Assembly (NCBI GenBank): GCA_003246795.1
Contig: QKCS01000025.1
Coordinates: 1 to 5,153, forward strand
Direction of reading: 5' to 3'
Origin: Alphaproteobacteria bacterium
GTDB taxonomy: Bacteria; Pseudomonadota; Alphaproteobacteria; Micropepsales; Micropepsaceae
DNA: 5,153 nucleotides
Within the stretch, counting starts at the first letter, position 1; the number at the start of each line of letters is the position of its first letter. A program made the position numbers and the translations under genes. The notes beneath the pieces are model-generated. The model did no database searches and was not told the DNA's origin. It was given only the letters and a program-made list of their open reading frames with translations. Below, piece by piece: positions 4,776 to 5,153 of this stretch.

Positions 4776-5153
4776 GCTCGCTCGTTTTGGCGTCGGGCAG
4801 CGCGGCCCGGCAGCGGATGCTGCGTGATGCGGGTATCGACTTTGTGCTGGATGCCGCGAACGTCGATGAGACTACCGTGCTTGAGTCTTTGGTTGCCGAG
4901 GGCGCGCCGCCGCGCGATATCGCGGATGCGTTGGCGGAGTTGAAGGCGTCGAAGGTCAGCGCGCGTCGGTCGTCGGATACGGTGATCGGCGCGGATCAGG
5001 TTTTGAGCGTCGACGGTAAGATTTTTCAGAAGCCGGGAAACTTGCCGGCCGCGCGGGAGCAGTTGCAGCGGTTGCGCGGACGAAGTCACGTGTTGTCGTC
5101 TGCCGTCTGTGCCGCTCGCGGCGGTACCGTCGTTTGGCGGGCGGTGGATCAGG
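4772..5153 (+). CDS. maf: Maf-family nucleoside triphosphate pyrophosphatase, N-terminal 127 residues (cut by window edge)
   Basis: Maf proteins hydrolyse non-canonical or excess nucleoside triphosphates to monophosphate and pyrophosphate, acting as cytoplasmic house-cleaning enzymes. From ATG at 4772 there are 127 open codons to the right edge; the family is about 190-210 residues. The start LVLASGSAARQRMLRDAGI (4-22) carries the conserved S-G-S and Arg of the substrate loop. VDETT (31-35) and the EL(K)ASK stretch (56-61) follow, then the active-site IGADQVLSVDGKIFQKPG (72-89) with D75 and K87. Q76 in ADQV is the form seen in the YceF (7-methyl-GTP) branch, where many Maf proteins have T, so I lean to that branch. 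Start and stop overlap with the preceding gene (ATGA, 4772-4775) indicates coupled translation. Third-position use is G- and T-rich, fitting a strongly skewed leading strand. Confidence 0.93.
   Translation, partial: MSSLVLASGSAARQRMLRDAGIDFVLDAANVDETTVLESLVAEGAPPRDIADALAELKASKVSARRSSDTVIGADQVLSVDGKIFQKPGNLPAAREQLQRLRGRSHVLSSAVCAARGGTVVWRAVDQ

Overview
The window looks like a piece of an alphaproteobacterial chromosome, probably the part holding its replication origin. Hand counts of three 300-base blocks give 57-64% G+C. All five protein genes are recognisable housekeeping genes, and their order (rho, hemJ, hemH, hemE, a gap, the DUF299 kinase/pyrophosphorylase gene, maf) is an arrangement known from Alphaproteobacteria. 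I cannot place it below class level. There is no sign of a mobile element, CRISPR array, tRNA or rRNA.

Left part, minus strand, reading leftwards from position 3552: hemE (uroporphyrinogen decarboxylase), hemH (ferrochelatase) and hemJ (protoporphyrinogen oxidase) are joined by 4-base ATGA stop/start overlaps and must form one translationally coupled haem operon. The step between HemE and HemJ, coproporphyrinogen oxidation, is not encoded here. After a 304-base gap comes the first 249 codons of rho, which runs off the left edge. That gap holds a possible promoter, a long-range hairpin and a C-rich, G-poor stretch just before rho, as expected for a leader through which Rho could attenuate its own transcription.

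Centre, 3553-3935: 383 bases with no convincing gene, between divergently transcribed hemE and the DUF299 gene. In Caulobacter crescentus and Rickettsia prowazekii the chromosomal origin lies in this interval. Here it contains clustered TCCCC(A) hexamers, two 7/9 DnaA-box matches inside a repeated 10-mer, an exact 11-base direct repeat near the two ends, an exact 11-base inverted repeat, an AT-rich stretch beside hemE, and a rise in plus-strand GC skew from about -0.04 on the left to about +0.22 to +0.24 inside and to the right. I read it as a probable oriC. No CtrA-type TTAA pairs are present.

Right part, plus strand: a complete DUF299 regulatory gene for pyruvate, phosphate dikinase (or PEP synthase) overlaps by ATGA with a maf-family nucleotide pyrophosphatase gene that is cut off by the right edge. 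Both arms are transcribed away from the central gap, so all genes would be on the leading strand if replication starts there.
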